This document shows positions 27,286-36,900 of a DNA stretch of 64,000 nt, one piece after another. This DNA comes from Pseudomonas sp. MN1F (GTDB lineage: Bacteria > Pseudomonadota > Gammaproteobacteria > Pseudomonadales > Pseudomonadaceae). Position 1 is the stretch's first letter, and every line of letters begins with the position of its first letter. The notes under the pieces are model-generated. The model was not told the DNA's origin. It made no database searches and saw nothing but the letters and a program-made list of their open reading frames with translations. The position numbers and the translations under genes are program-made. The stretch lies in NCBI RefSeq assembly GCF_009391885.1, contig NZ_VZII01000058.1:155761-219760 (forward strand), written 5' to 3'.

Positions 27286-27290
27286 GCGGG

Positions 27291-27899
27291 TTACCTCTTG
27301 TTCTTGATGGCGGTGCCGAGCACCTGCAGGTAGGCGACCAGGGCGTCCATCTCGGTCTTGCCCTTGACCGCATCACGGGCACCGGCGATGTCCTCGTCGG
27401 TGTACGGCACGCCCAGGGTGCGCAGGGTGCGCATCTTGGTGTCGGTGTGGCTGTTGTCGACCTTTTCGGCGACCAGCCACGGGTAGGACGGCATCTTCGA
27501 CTCCGGTACCACGTTGCGCGGGTTGTACAGGTGCGCGCGGTGCCAGTCGTCCGAATAGCGGCCACCCACGCGGGCCAGGTCCGGCCCGGTGCGCTTGGAG
27601 CCCCACAGGAACGGGTGGTCCCAGACGCTTTCGCCCGCGACCGAGTAGTGGCCGTAGCGTTCGGTTTCGGCGCGGAACGGGCGGATCATCTGCGAGTGGC
27701 AGCCGACGCAGCCTTCGCGGATGTAGATGTCGCGGCCTTCCAGTTGCAGCGCGGTGTAGGGCTTCATGCCTTCGACCGGCTTGTTGGTGACGTCCTGGAA
27801 GAACAGCGGGACGATCTGGGTCAGGCCGCCGATGCTCACGGCAAACACCATCAGCAGGGCCAGCAGGCCGACGTTTTTCTCGATGACTTCATGTTTCAT
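27291..27899 (-). CDS. ccoO: cbb3 oxidase monohaem cytochrome c subunit CcoO (ccoG-distal operon)
   Basis: This is the second CcoO, also 202 residues and nearly identical to the first: membrane anchor VGLLALLMVFAVSIGGLTQI, haem motif CVGCHSQMIRPF, and PESKMPSYPW as probable axial Met. Differences cluster in the C-terminal third. It lies 13 bases after ccoN; unlike the first operon, the genes do not overlap here. Confidence 0.96.
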   Translation of the reverse strand: MKHEVIEKNVGLLALLMVFAVSIGGLTQIVPLFFQDVTNKPVEGMKPYTALQLEGRDIYIREGCVGCHSQMIRPFRAETERYGHYSVAGESVWDHPFLWGSKRTGPDLARVGGRYSDDWHRAHLYNPRNVVPESKMPSYPWLVAEKVDNSHTDTKMRTLRTLGVPYTDEDIAGARDAVKGKTEMDALVAYLQVLGTAIKNKR

Positions 27900-27912
27900 C
27901 AGGCAGGTCTCC

Positions 27913-29337
<1,425 letters not shown>

Positions 29338-29388
29338 GTATGGGTTCCCATCCACGGTTATTTTGGCAGGCTTTACAGCGAGGCAAGC

Positions 29389-30081
29389 ATGAGTAATGGG
29401 CAAAGTGCCGGTATTGACGGGGATCAATGGGCGCAAGTCGGAAATGTCCCAGGCTTGCGCTGCGATCCTCCGCGAATGGGCGGCGAGGGCAGTGCGTGCG
29501 CGTGCCTGATCCTGGCCCATGGCGCGGGTGCGCCGATGGACAGCGAGTTCATGGACGAAATGGCGCAAAGGCTCGCGGCGCTTGGGGTCGGGGTGGTTCG
29601 CTTCGAGTTCCCCTACATGGCCGAGCGGCGCAACGGCGGCGGCAAGCGGCCGCCCAATCCGCAGAAGGTGCTGCTGGAATGCTGGCGCGAGGTGTACCGG
29701 CAGGTGCGACCTTTGGTCACGGGCAGGCTGGCCATTGGCGGCAAGTCGATGGGCGGGCGCATGGCCAGCCTGCTGGCCGATGAACTGGGGGCGGATGCGC
29801 TGGTGTGCCTGGGCTATCCGTTCTATGCGGTGGGCAAGCCGGAGAAGCCACGGGTCGAGCACCTGGCCGAGCTGAAGACGCGCACGCTGATCGTGCAGGG
29901 CGAGCGCGATGCGCTGGGCAATCGGGAGGCGGTGGAAGGGTATGCGCTGTCACCGGCTATCGACGTGAACTGGCTGGTGGCGGGGGATCATGACCTGAAG
30001 CCGCTGAAGGCTTCGGGGTTCAGCCATGAGCAGCACTTGCAGGCTGCGGCCGAAAAAGTGGCGGGTTTTCTGAAGGATTAA
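29389..30081 (+). CDS. Alpha/beta hydrolase of the KANL3/Tex30-like type
   Basis: This 230-residue protein has the core of small alpha/beta hydrolases: ACLILAHGAGAPMDSEFMDE (oxyanion region), the nucleophile elbow GGKSMGGRMAS, LIVQGERDALG and a final His in AGDHDLKP. The segment RFEFPYMAERRNGGGKRPPN is typical of this bacterial group, whose substrates are unknown to me. The ATG at 29389 has GAGG 6 bases upstream. The start is not certain, because the Anr box of the divergent ccoN operon (29414-29427) would then lie inside the coding region. A later start at 29476 (MGGEGSACAC) is possible. Confidence 0.82.
   Translation: MSNGQSAGIDGDQWAQVGNVPGLRCDPPRMGGEGSACACLILAHGAGAPMDSEFMDEMAQRLAALGVGVVRFEFPYMAERRNGGGKRPPNPQKVLLECWREVYRQVRPLVTGRLAIGGKSMGGRMASLLADELGADALVCLGYPFYAVGKPEKPRVEHLAELKTRTLIVQGERDALGNREAVEGYALSPAIDVNWLVAGDHDLKPLKASGFSHEQHLQAAAEKVAGFLKD
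29414..29427 (-). promoter_or_regulatory. Anr box upstream of the ccoG-distal ccoN
   Basis: TTGAC-GGGG-ATCAA differs from TTGAT-N4-ATCAA at one base. It is centred about 83 bases before the ccoN start, a good distance for class II activation if transcription starts about 40 bases downstream of it. No such box is seen before the other ccoN. Confidence 0.78.
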
Positions 30082-30085
30082 TGCT

Positions 30086-30121
30086 GGCTTCTTCGCGGCG
30101 GCTCGACGCCGCGAAGAAGCC
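30086..30121. terminator. Bidirectional hairpin between the hydrolase and ppnP
   Basis: GGCTTCTTCGCGGC (30086-30099) and GCCGCGAAGAAGCC (30108-30121) form a perfect 14-bp stem with an 8-base loop between two convergent genes. It can serve both transcripts. Confidence 0.8.
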
Positions 30122-30136
30122 GGTGCGGGCTAACGC

Positions 30137-30421
30137 TTAGTCGCGGTACTCGCACAGGTAAGCGGTATCCACTTTCACCTGCAGCTGGAACTTGCTGTCG
30201 GCCGGCACGTTGAACGTGTCGCCAGCGTTGAAGGTTTCCCAGTTGTCGCTACCCGGCAGCTTCACGGTCAGGGCGCCGGACACCACGTGCATGATCTCGC
30301 GCTTGGCAGTGCCGAACTCGTATTCGCCCGGGGCCATCACGCCCACAGTGGCAGGGCCTTCGTCACCGGCGAAGGCGATCGACTTGACGGTGCCGTTGAA
30401 GTACTCGTTGACCTGGAACAT
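30137..30421 (-). CDS. ppnP: Pyrimidine/purine nucleoside phosphorylase PpnP
   Basis: PpnP is a small cupin that phosphorolyses several nucleosides to base and ribose-1-phosphate. The 94-residue product MFQVNEYFNGTVKSIAF matches the family throughout, with the cupin strands VGVMAPGEYEFGT and REIMHVVSGALTVKLPGSDNW and the C-terminal FQLQVKVDTAYLCEY. It stands alone between the hydrolase and the exonuclease gene. Confidence 0.93.
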   Translation of the reverse strand: MFQVNEYFNGTVKSIAFAGDEGPATVGVMAPGEYEFGTAKREIMHVVSGALTVKLPGSDNWETFNAGDTFNVPADSKFQLQVKVDTAYLCEYRD

Positions 30422-30497
30422 GGGCGACTCCTGAAAGAATGGGGGGTGAAAAAGGGCTGGCCAGTATGCCCAAGCCCATTGGCCCCGTCATCTGCTT

Positions 30498-31049
30498 TCA
30501 GGTGCCGTTCGCAGGCAGGCTCAAGGGCAGCAGGCGTGCGGTGTTGCGCGCATCTTCCAGGGCCCGGTGCTGCTGCCCGCAGAAGTGCATGCCCGCCAGT
30601 TGCAGCGCGCCATTGAGCCCGGCCGGGCGCTGCAGGTGGCGAGCCTTGGCGAAGCGCTGCTTGAGGTTGATGTGCGGCAGCTCGCGCAGCAGGCTGTCGA
30701 CTTCATGCTGGCGCCATTCCTGCAACAGCTGCTGGCGGTCATAGTCGCCCCAGCTGACCCAGGCTTGCAGCTGCCCGCGGTGGTGCCCCAGCCAGCGCTC
30801 GAAACGCTCCCAGACCTCGGGGAAGGCCGCGGCACTGTCGACACTGGCCTGGCTGATGTGCGTCAGCTCGCGGCAGAACGGTGTCAGCTGCGGCCGCCGC
30901 CGGGGCCGCACGAAGCGCTGGAAGTGGTCCACTTCACGGCCTTCGCGGGTCACCAGGCTGGCGCCGATTTCAATGATTTCCATCTCCGTGACCGGCCAGC
31001 CACCGTCATCGGTGGTGGCTTCCAGGTCGATCACCAACCAGTGGCCCAT
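30498..31049 (-). CDS. DnaQ-like 3'-5' exonuclease (DEDDh)
   Basis: A 183-residue exonuclease-fold protein. Motif ExoI is VIDLEATTDDGGW (DxE), ExoII includes the Asp in WVSWGDYDRQQL, and ExoIII is HRALEDARNTARLL (H-x4-D), so all four DEDDh acidic residues and the His are present. The overall pattern resembles the ERI-1/3'hExo-like bacterial branch rather than polymerase epsilon. The start MGHWLVIDLEATT has GGGAG upstream; an 85-codon open extension before it is not credible. The substrate, RNA or DNA, is unknown. Confidence 0.88.
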   Translation of the reverse strand: MGHWLVIDLEATTDDGGWPVTEMEIIEIGASLVTREGREVDHFQRFVRPRRRPQLTPFCRELTHISQASVDSAAAFPEVWERFERWLGHHRGQLQAWVSWGDYDRQQLLQEWRQHEVDSLLRELPHINLKQRFAKARHLQRPAGLNGALQLAGMHFCGQQHRALEDARNTARLLPLSLPANGT

Positions 31050-31212
31050 ACCAGGCTCCCTCGCCAAACATGCCAAAGCAGCGTAGCCAATGTCTGGCCT
31101 TACGGCATCCCCTGGCAAAATGCCCTTACTTTGGCATAACCAGCAGTTGTGCAGTGCCGGGAAAACGCCTAGCTTAAGCGCATCCAGGTATGAACCGTGA
31201 TGAGCGTCCGCT

Positions 31213-32013
31213 TTGACTCCAGCGCCCGGCCTGAAGCTAATCTCCACTCTGATGCTGCTGGCTGCGGCCTGGCTGGCGCTGCCAGCGTGGGCCGTCGAGG
31301 CCATCGAGGTGAAGATCGGCGCTGCGCATTTCCCGCCTTATACCGTGCGCCCGGAGCAGGGCGCCGACACCGGTTTGCTGCCCCAGCTGGTCGAGGCATT
31401 GAACCGCATGCAATCGGACTACCGCTTCATCCTGGTGCCGACCTCCATCCAGCGGCGCTTTGGTGATTTCCAGCAAGGCCGCACGGACATGGCGATCTTC
31501 GAGAACCCCGAGTGGGGCTGGCAGCAGATTACCCACCAGGCGGTGGACATGGGCCTGGAGGATGCCGAAGTGTTCGTTGCCAGGAAAACCAGCGGTCGCG
31601 ATCAGCATTATTTCGACAGTTTGAGCGGTAAGCGTCTGGCGCTGTTCAACGGCTATCACTATGCCTTTGCCAACTTCAACTCCGACCCCAACTACCTGCG
31701 CAAGACCTACAACGCAACGCTGACCTACTCCCACGACAGCAACCTGCTGATGGTCCAGGCCGGTCGCTCCGACATTGCCCTGGTGACGCGCTCCTACCTG
31801 AGCGACTTCCTGGCCCGCAACCCCGACAGCCTCAGCCAGCTGATCGCCTCGCAGCGCATCGACCAGGTTTATCACCACTATGCCTTGCTGCGTCCCGGTG
31901 CCCCGATCACCGACCATAAGTTCGCCGAGCTGCTGCGCCACCTGCGCGACACGGGCGAACTGACGCGCATCTTCCAGCCCTACCGGATCACCGTCGCCGC
32001 GCCGAACGACTAA
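31213..32013 (+). CDS. Periplasmic solute-binding protein (SBP family 3-like)
   Basis: A 266-residue exported protein with signal peptide LISTLMLLAAAWLALPAWA and the two-lobe solute-binding fold (IGAAHFPPYTVRPEQG; QRRFGDFQQGRTDMAIFEN; LRDTGELTRIFQPYRI). No permease or ATPase genes accompany it, so it may be an orphan sensor or binding protein. The start is uncertain: TTG at 31213 gives a good signal peptide and follows an in-frame stop, while ATG at 31252 would shorten it. It resembles the frameshifted gene at 7300-8066. A PvdS box overlaps its stop codon and drives the next gene. Confidence 0.8.
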   Translation: MTPAPGLKLISTLMLLAAAWLALPAWAVEAIEVKIGAAHFPPYTVRPEQGADTGLLPQLVEALNRMQSDYRFILVPTSIQRRFGDFQQGRTDMAIFENPEWGWQQITHQAVDMGLEDAEVFVARKTSGRDQHYFDSLSGKRLALFNGYHYAFANFNSDPNYLRKTYNATLTYSHDSNLLMVQAGRSDIALVTRSYLSDFLARNPDSLSQLIASQRIDQVYHHYALLRPGAPITDHKFAELLRHLRDTGELTRIFQPYRITVAAPND

Positions 32014-32034
32014 ATTCCCCAGGCATGGGCACGT
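32011..32034 (+). promoter_or_regulatory. PvdS iron-starvation box for the acetyltransferase gene
   Basis: TAAAT (32011-32015), exactly 16 bases, then CGT (32032-32034) is a perfect match to the PvdS-type promoter TAAAT-N16-CGT. Its first three bases are the stop codon of the preceding gene. It lies 44 bases before the ATG of the acetyltransferase. Confidence 0.8.
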
Positions 32035-32077
32035 CATCAGAAGTGAGCCTTTCTTTATGACTTCGTGAGCCAAGACC

Positions 32078-33091
32078 ATGCCGTTCGATGCCGCTTCGCA
32101 GCCTCTGTCCTTACCCCGCTGGCGCAGCCTCGATGCCGAGGAGGATGACCGCCGGCTGAGCCTGACCCTTGAAGGGCAGCCATTGATTCAGCTGCGACTG
32201 GAGCCGGGCGATACGCTGCAAGTGCATGTGCAAAGCCTGTGTTCGGAGCGCCCGCAGCAGGCGCTGTGGGCTGCCTGCTATTGGCTGCTGTCACGTGATC
32301 CGGCTCGCCAGCGCCTGGCCGTGCACCTGCCGTCCAGCGTGCCGCAGGCTTTGGCCAGCGGTTTGTTGCTGGCCGGCGAAGTCGCCGGGGTCTACCTGTG
32401 TGAGCGCGCGCTGTTCTGGCAGTTGCCGCAGCCGTGGCTGGTGGCTTCGAACAGCGGTGCCTATCCGCAGCAGATGCAGTTCAGCAACGGCAAGCGCCAC
32501 CCGCGCCGGGCACCCAAGCCGCGTGGCGAGGTGTATCGCCGGTTCGATGCGCGGCTGGGCGCCTGGGTGTCGTTGCGTACCCTGGAAGTCGACCAGGATC
32601 TGGAGCGCTTCAACCGCTGGCAGAACCACCCCCGGGTCGAGAAATTCTGGCAGGAGGCGGGCTCGCTGGAGCAGCACCGCGCGTACCTGACCAAGCTCGA
32701 AGCCGACCCGCACACCCTGACCCTGATCGGCTGTTTCGATGATCAGCCGTTCGCCTACTTCGAAGCGTACTGGGCCAAGGAGGATCGCATTGCGCCGTTC
32801 TATCCAGCCGATGATTATGACCGTGGCATCCACATGCTGGTGGGGGAGGAGGCACACCGGGGCCCGCATAAGGTCGCCAGCTGGCTGTCGGCGCTGGTGC
32901 ACTATCTGTTCCTGGACGACCCACGCACCCAGCGAGTGGTGGCTGAGCCCCGTGCCGACAACGGCAAGATGATCGGCTACATGCACGACCAGTGTTTCCA
33001 TTGCGACAAGGAATTCGACTTCCCGCACAAGCGCGCGGCATTGATGATTCTGGGGCGGGAGCGGTTCTTCGAGCGCTGCAAGCTGGCGTAG
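32078..33091 (+). CDS. GNAT acetyltransferase of siderophore type (IucB/PvdY-II-like)
   Basis: A 337-residue protein whose C-terminal half is the acetyltransferase domain shared with IucB, MbtK and hydroxyornithine acetylases. Examples are FNRWQNHPRVEKFWQEAGSL, FAYFEAYWAKEDRIAPFY, DRGIHMLVGEEAHRGPHKVA and RVVAEPRADNGKMIGYMH. The N-terminal half is a non-catalytic domain common in this family. A perfect PvdS box upstream and pvdS-pvdL downstream indicate that it acetylates a hydroxamate precursor, probably N5-hydroxyornithine, in siderophore synthesis. The exact substrate is inferred. It is convergent with pvdS. Confidence 0.85.
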   Translation: MPFDAASQPLSLPRWRSLDAEEDDRRLSLTLEGQPLIQLRLEPGDTLQVHVQSLCSERPQQALWAACYWLLSRDPARQRLAVHLPSSVPQALASGLLLAGEVAGVYLCERALFWQLPQPWLVASNSGAYPQQMQFSNGKRHPRRAPKPRGEVYRRFDARLGAWVSLRTLEVDQDLERFNRWQNHPRVEKFWQEAGSLEQHRAYLTKLEADPHTLTLIGCFDDQPFAYFEAYWAKEDRIAPFYPADDYDRGIHMLVGEEAHRGPHKVASWLSALVHYLFLDDPRTQRVVAEPRADNGKMIGYMHDQCFHCDKEFDFPHKRAALMILGRERFFERCKLA

Positions 33092-33171
33092 CTGCAAGCC
33101 TCAAGCTGCAAGTGTGATTGGCGGTAGACCGCTGTTTCTTGCAGCTTGCAGCTTAGCGCTTGCAGCTTCTG
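33092..33171. repeat. GCTGCAAG repeat cluster between convergent genes
   Basis: The 80-base gap contains direct and inverted copies of GCTGCAAG. AAGCTGCAAG (33103-33112) pairs with CTTGCAGCTT (33138-33147), and another CTTGCAGC copy follows near 33159. It probably works as a bidirectional terminator for the acetyltransferase gene and pvdS. Confidence 0.6.
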
Positions 33172-33702
33172 TCAGGCCTGCCGGTTGGCAGTCTTGCGAC
33201 AATGCACCAGGGCATCGCGAATCATGAAGTTGACCAGGGTCGGCGAAACCCCCAGTTCCTTGGCGATGTCCTTCTGCGGCACGCCATGCAGGCGATACAT
33301 CTCGAAGGCATAGCGGGTGCGCTGGGGCAGTTCGTTGAGCGCCTCGGCGATGTGTTCGAGCGCCGCCAGGTTGATGTGCGTGGCTTCGGGCGAGGCGTTC
33401 GGGATGACCACGTTCAGGCCTTCCTCTTCGCTGCCGGAATACTTCAGCTCCATGGCCTGCTTGCGGTAATGGTCGATGGCCAGGTTGCGCACGATCTGGA
33501 ACAGGTAGCTGAGCTGCGCCTTGAACGACGAGGTGATCTGCGGGGCGGCGCTGAGCCGGAAGAAGGCATCCTGCACCACGTCCTCGGCGCGCGAGCGGCA
33601 GCCGGTGATGCGGGCTGCGATCTTGACCAGGATGCTGCGGTTGTCGACGAATGCCTGGAGTAATGGTGAATCGCACTTACTTGTGGATAGTTGTTCCGCC
33701 AT
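33172..33702 (-). CDS. pvdS: ECF sigma factor PvdS (iron starvation)
   Basis: PvdS directs RNA polymerase to pyoverdine genes when iron is scarce. The 176-residue product has sigma region 2 (LVKIAARITGCRSRAEDVVQ DAFF, then YLFQIVRNLAIDHYRKQ) and region 4 (LPQRTRYAFEMYRLHGVPQK, then DIAKELGVSPTLVNFMIRDA). This is the PvdS/PfrI subgroup. The start MAEQLSTSKCDSPLLQ is preferred; the upstream open codons overlap the Fur site. It diverges from pvdL. A Fur box lies about 80 bases upstream, as expected for ferric repression. Confidence 0.95.
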   Translation of the reverse strand: MAEQLSTSKCDSPLLQAFVDNRSILVKIAARITGCRSRAEDVVQDAFFRLSAAPQITSSFKAQLSYLFQIVRNLAIDHYRKQAMELKYSGSEEEGLNVVIPNASPEATHINLAALEHIAEALNELPQRTRYAFEMYRLHGVPQKDIAKELGVSPTLVNFMIRDALVHCRKTANRQA

Positions 33703-33783
33703 GGAAATCACCTTGTCTCGAACGGGGAAGGGAGCACCCCTTGAAGGGAAGCTGCCTACGACGTGCGACAAACTATTCAGAAT

Positions 33784-33802
33784 GATAATGATTGTCAAAT
33801 AC
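33784..33802 (-). promoter_or_regulatory. Fur box at the pvdS promoter
   Basis: GATAATGATTGTCAAATAC matches the 19-bp Fur consensus at 13 positions, including the whole first half GATAATGAT. It is centred about 90 bases before the pvdS start, where it would repress pvdS when iron is sufficient. Confidence 0.75.
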
Positions 33803-33883
33803 GAAAGTTAATGAGTTTCTATTAGATTCAGTTCTAAGGCGAACCGCGTGATGCAGTTCACCTTGCGCCCCTGCTTACACGGC

Positions 33884-33907
33884 TAATTTCCCGCCGCGCC
33901 CATCCGT
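33884..33907 (+). promoter_or_regulatory. PvdS iron-starvation box for pvdL
   Basis: TAATT (33884-33888), 16 bases, then CGT (33905-33907) differs from TAAAT-N16-CGT at one base. It lies about 90 bases before the pvdL ATG, with no other promoter evident, so pvdL is probably transcribed by PvdS. Confidence 0.68.
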
Positions 33908-33997
33908 TCCCCTGTGTACATCCGGCCGCTGCCGCTGCCCGCCGACCTTGTGCGGGGCAGCCAGCCCGACTTAACCAGACACTGGCAGGAACCCCCC

Positions 33998-36900
33998 ATG
34001 ACGGACGCCTTCGAACTCCCGCTCTCGCTGGTCCAGGCCCTGGCGCAACGCGCCGCGCAGACCCCGGACCGCATCGCCCTGCGCTTTCTGGCCGATGCCC
34101 CCGGCGAGCAGGCCGTGCTCAGCTACCGCGACCTGGATGCGCGTGCGCGCACCATCGCCGCGGCGTTGCAGGCCCGCGCCAGCTTCGGCGAGCGGGCCGT
34201 GCTGCTGTTCCCCAGCGGCCCGGACTACGTGGCGGCGTTCTTCGGTTGCCTGTACGCCGGGGTCATTGCCGTGCCGGCCTATCCACCGGAGTCGTCACGC
34301 CGCCATCACCAGGAGCGCCTGCTGTCGATCATCGACGATGCCGAACCGCGCCTGCTGCTGACCGTCGGTGCGCTGCACGACAGCCTGCAGGGTCTCGAAG
34401 CCCTGGCCGGCGACCACGCGCCTGAACTGCTGGCAGTGGATGCGCTTGATCCGGCATTGGCCGAGCGCTGGCGCGAGCCGGTGTTGAATGCGCACGACAT
34501 CGCCTTCCTGCAGTACACCTCCGGCTCCACCGCACTGCCCAAGGGCGTGCAGGTCAGCCACGGCAACCTGGTGGCCAACGAGCAACTGATCCGCACCGGC
34601 TTTGGCATCGACCTCAACCCGGACGATGTGATCGTCAGCTGGCTGCCGCTGTACCACGACATGGGCCTGATCGGCGGGCTGCTGCAGCCGATCTTCAGTG
34701 GCGTGCCGTGCGTGCTGATGTCGCCGGGCTACTTCCTCGCCCGGCCGCTGCGCTGGTTGCAGGCAATCAGCGAGTACGGCGGCACCATCAGCGGCGGGCC
34801 GGACTTCGCCTACCGGCTGTGCAGCGAACGGGTCAGCGACGCCGCCTTGGCCGGCCTCGACCTGAGCCGTTGGCGTGTGGCCTATTCCGGCTCCGAGCCG
34901 ATCCGCCAGGACAGCCTCGCCACCTTCGCCGACACGTTCGCTGCCTGCGGCTTCCAGCCGGGCAGCTTCTTTGCCAGCTATGGCCTGGCCGAAGCCACCT
35001 TGTTTGTCAGTGGCAGCCGCCGTGGCCAGGGCATCGGCGCGCTGGAACTGGACAGCGATGCGTTCGCCGCCAACCGTGCCGAAACCGGCAAGGGCAGTGT
35101 GCTGATGAGCTGCGGCTACCCGCAGCCCGGCCACGCGGTGCGCATTGTCGAGCCGCAGCAACTTGAAGTGCTGGGCGACAACCAGGTCGGCGAGATCTGG
35201 GCCGGCGGCCCGAGCATCGCCCGGGGTTACTGGCGCAACCCTGAAGCCACGGCGCGCACCTTCGTCGAAAGGGATGGCCAGACCTGGTTGCGGACCGGCG
35301 ACCTCGGCTTCATGCGTGACGGCGAAGTGTTCGTCACCGGTCGCTTGAAGGACATGCTGATCGTCCGCGGCCAGAACCTTTACCCGCAAGACCTGGAAAA
35401 GACCCTGGAGCGTGAGGTCGAAGTGCTGCGCAAGGGCCGGGTGGCCGTGTTCGCCGTCGACGACCAAGGCGAGGAGGGCATCGGCGTGGCGGTGGAAATC
35501 AGCCGCAACGTGCAGAAGGCGGTCAAACCCGAGGCCCTGATCAAGGCCCTGCGCCAAGTGATCGCCGATGCCTGTCGCCAGGCACCGGCGGTGGTCCTGC
35601 TGCTCAACCCGGGTGCATTGCCCAAGACCTCCAGCGGCAAGCTGCAGCGTTCGGCCTGCCGCCTGCGCATGAATGATGGCAGCCTGGATTGCTATGCACG
35701 CTTCCCCGTGGCTGCCGGGCCGGTTGCAGAGACAGCAACCGGCGACGACCTGCAAGCGCGCATTGCGGGTATCTGGCGCGAAGTCCTCAAGGTCGAGGCG
35801 GTTGCCGTTGACGACCACTTCCTGCTGCTGGGTGGCAACTCCATCGCCGCTACCCAGGTCACTGCGCGCCTGGCTGATGAGCTGGGTATCGCGCTGAGCC
35901 TGCGGGCTTTGTTCGAGGCGCCGACACTGGCCGAGTACAGCGCTGCGGTGGCCGCCATCCTTGCTGAAGGGGCTGGTGAGCCCACCGCTATCACGGCGCT
36001 GCACCGTGGCCAAGCCTTGCCGCAGTCGCTGGCACAGAACCGCCTGTGGCTGACCTGGCAGCTTGAGCCGCAGTCTGCGGCCTATAACATTCCTGCCGGC
36101 CTGCACCTGCGCGGCGAGCTGGATGAGCCCGCGCTTGAAGCAGCGTTCCAGGCGTTGGTAGCGCGCCACGAGTCGCTGCGTACGGTGTTCAGCGAAGAGG
36201 ACGGACAGGCGTTGCAGCGTGTCCTGCCGGAGCAGCCGTTCAGCCTTCAGCGCCTGGACCTGGAAGGGCTGACGCCCGAGCAGGTGGCCTTGCGCCGCGA
36301 GCAAGAGGCGCAACAGCCCTTCGACCTGACCCAGGGCCCGCTGCTGCGCGTGACCCTGGTGCGCCTGGATGACGAAGACCATCAGCTGTGGGTGACCTTG
36401 CACCACATCGTCGCCGATGGCTGGTCGCTGAACATCCTGCTCGACGAGTTCGCCAAGCTGTATGCCGCCCGTTGCCAGGGCCAGGACGCCAAGTTGCCGG
36501 CGCTGACCCTGGGTTACGCTGACTACGGCAGCTGGCAGCGCCAGTGGCTGGCCGAGGGCGAAAGCGCCCGTCAGCTGGCGTACTGGAAAAGTGCATTGGG
36601 CGATGCCTTGCCGGTGCTCGACCTGTACCCGGACCAGCCGCGCTCCAGCCAGCACCAGAACCGCGCCGCGCGCTTGAAAGTAAAAGTGCCGGCCAGGCTG
36701 GCCGATGCCCTCAAGGGCCTGGCCCGCGAACAGCAGGCCAGCCTGTTCATGGTCTTGCTGGCCGCCTGGCAAGGCCTGCTGCACCGCTACACCGGCCAGG
36801 GCGACATCCGTGTCGGCGTGCCCAATGCCAACCGCCCACGCCAGGAAACCCAGGGTATGGTCGGCTTCTTCATCAACACCCAGGTGCTGCGTGCGCAGCT

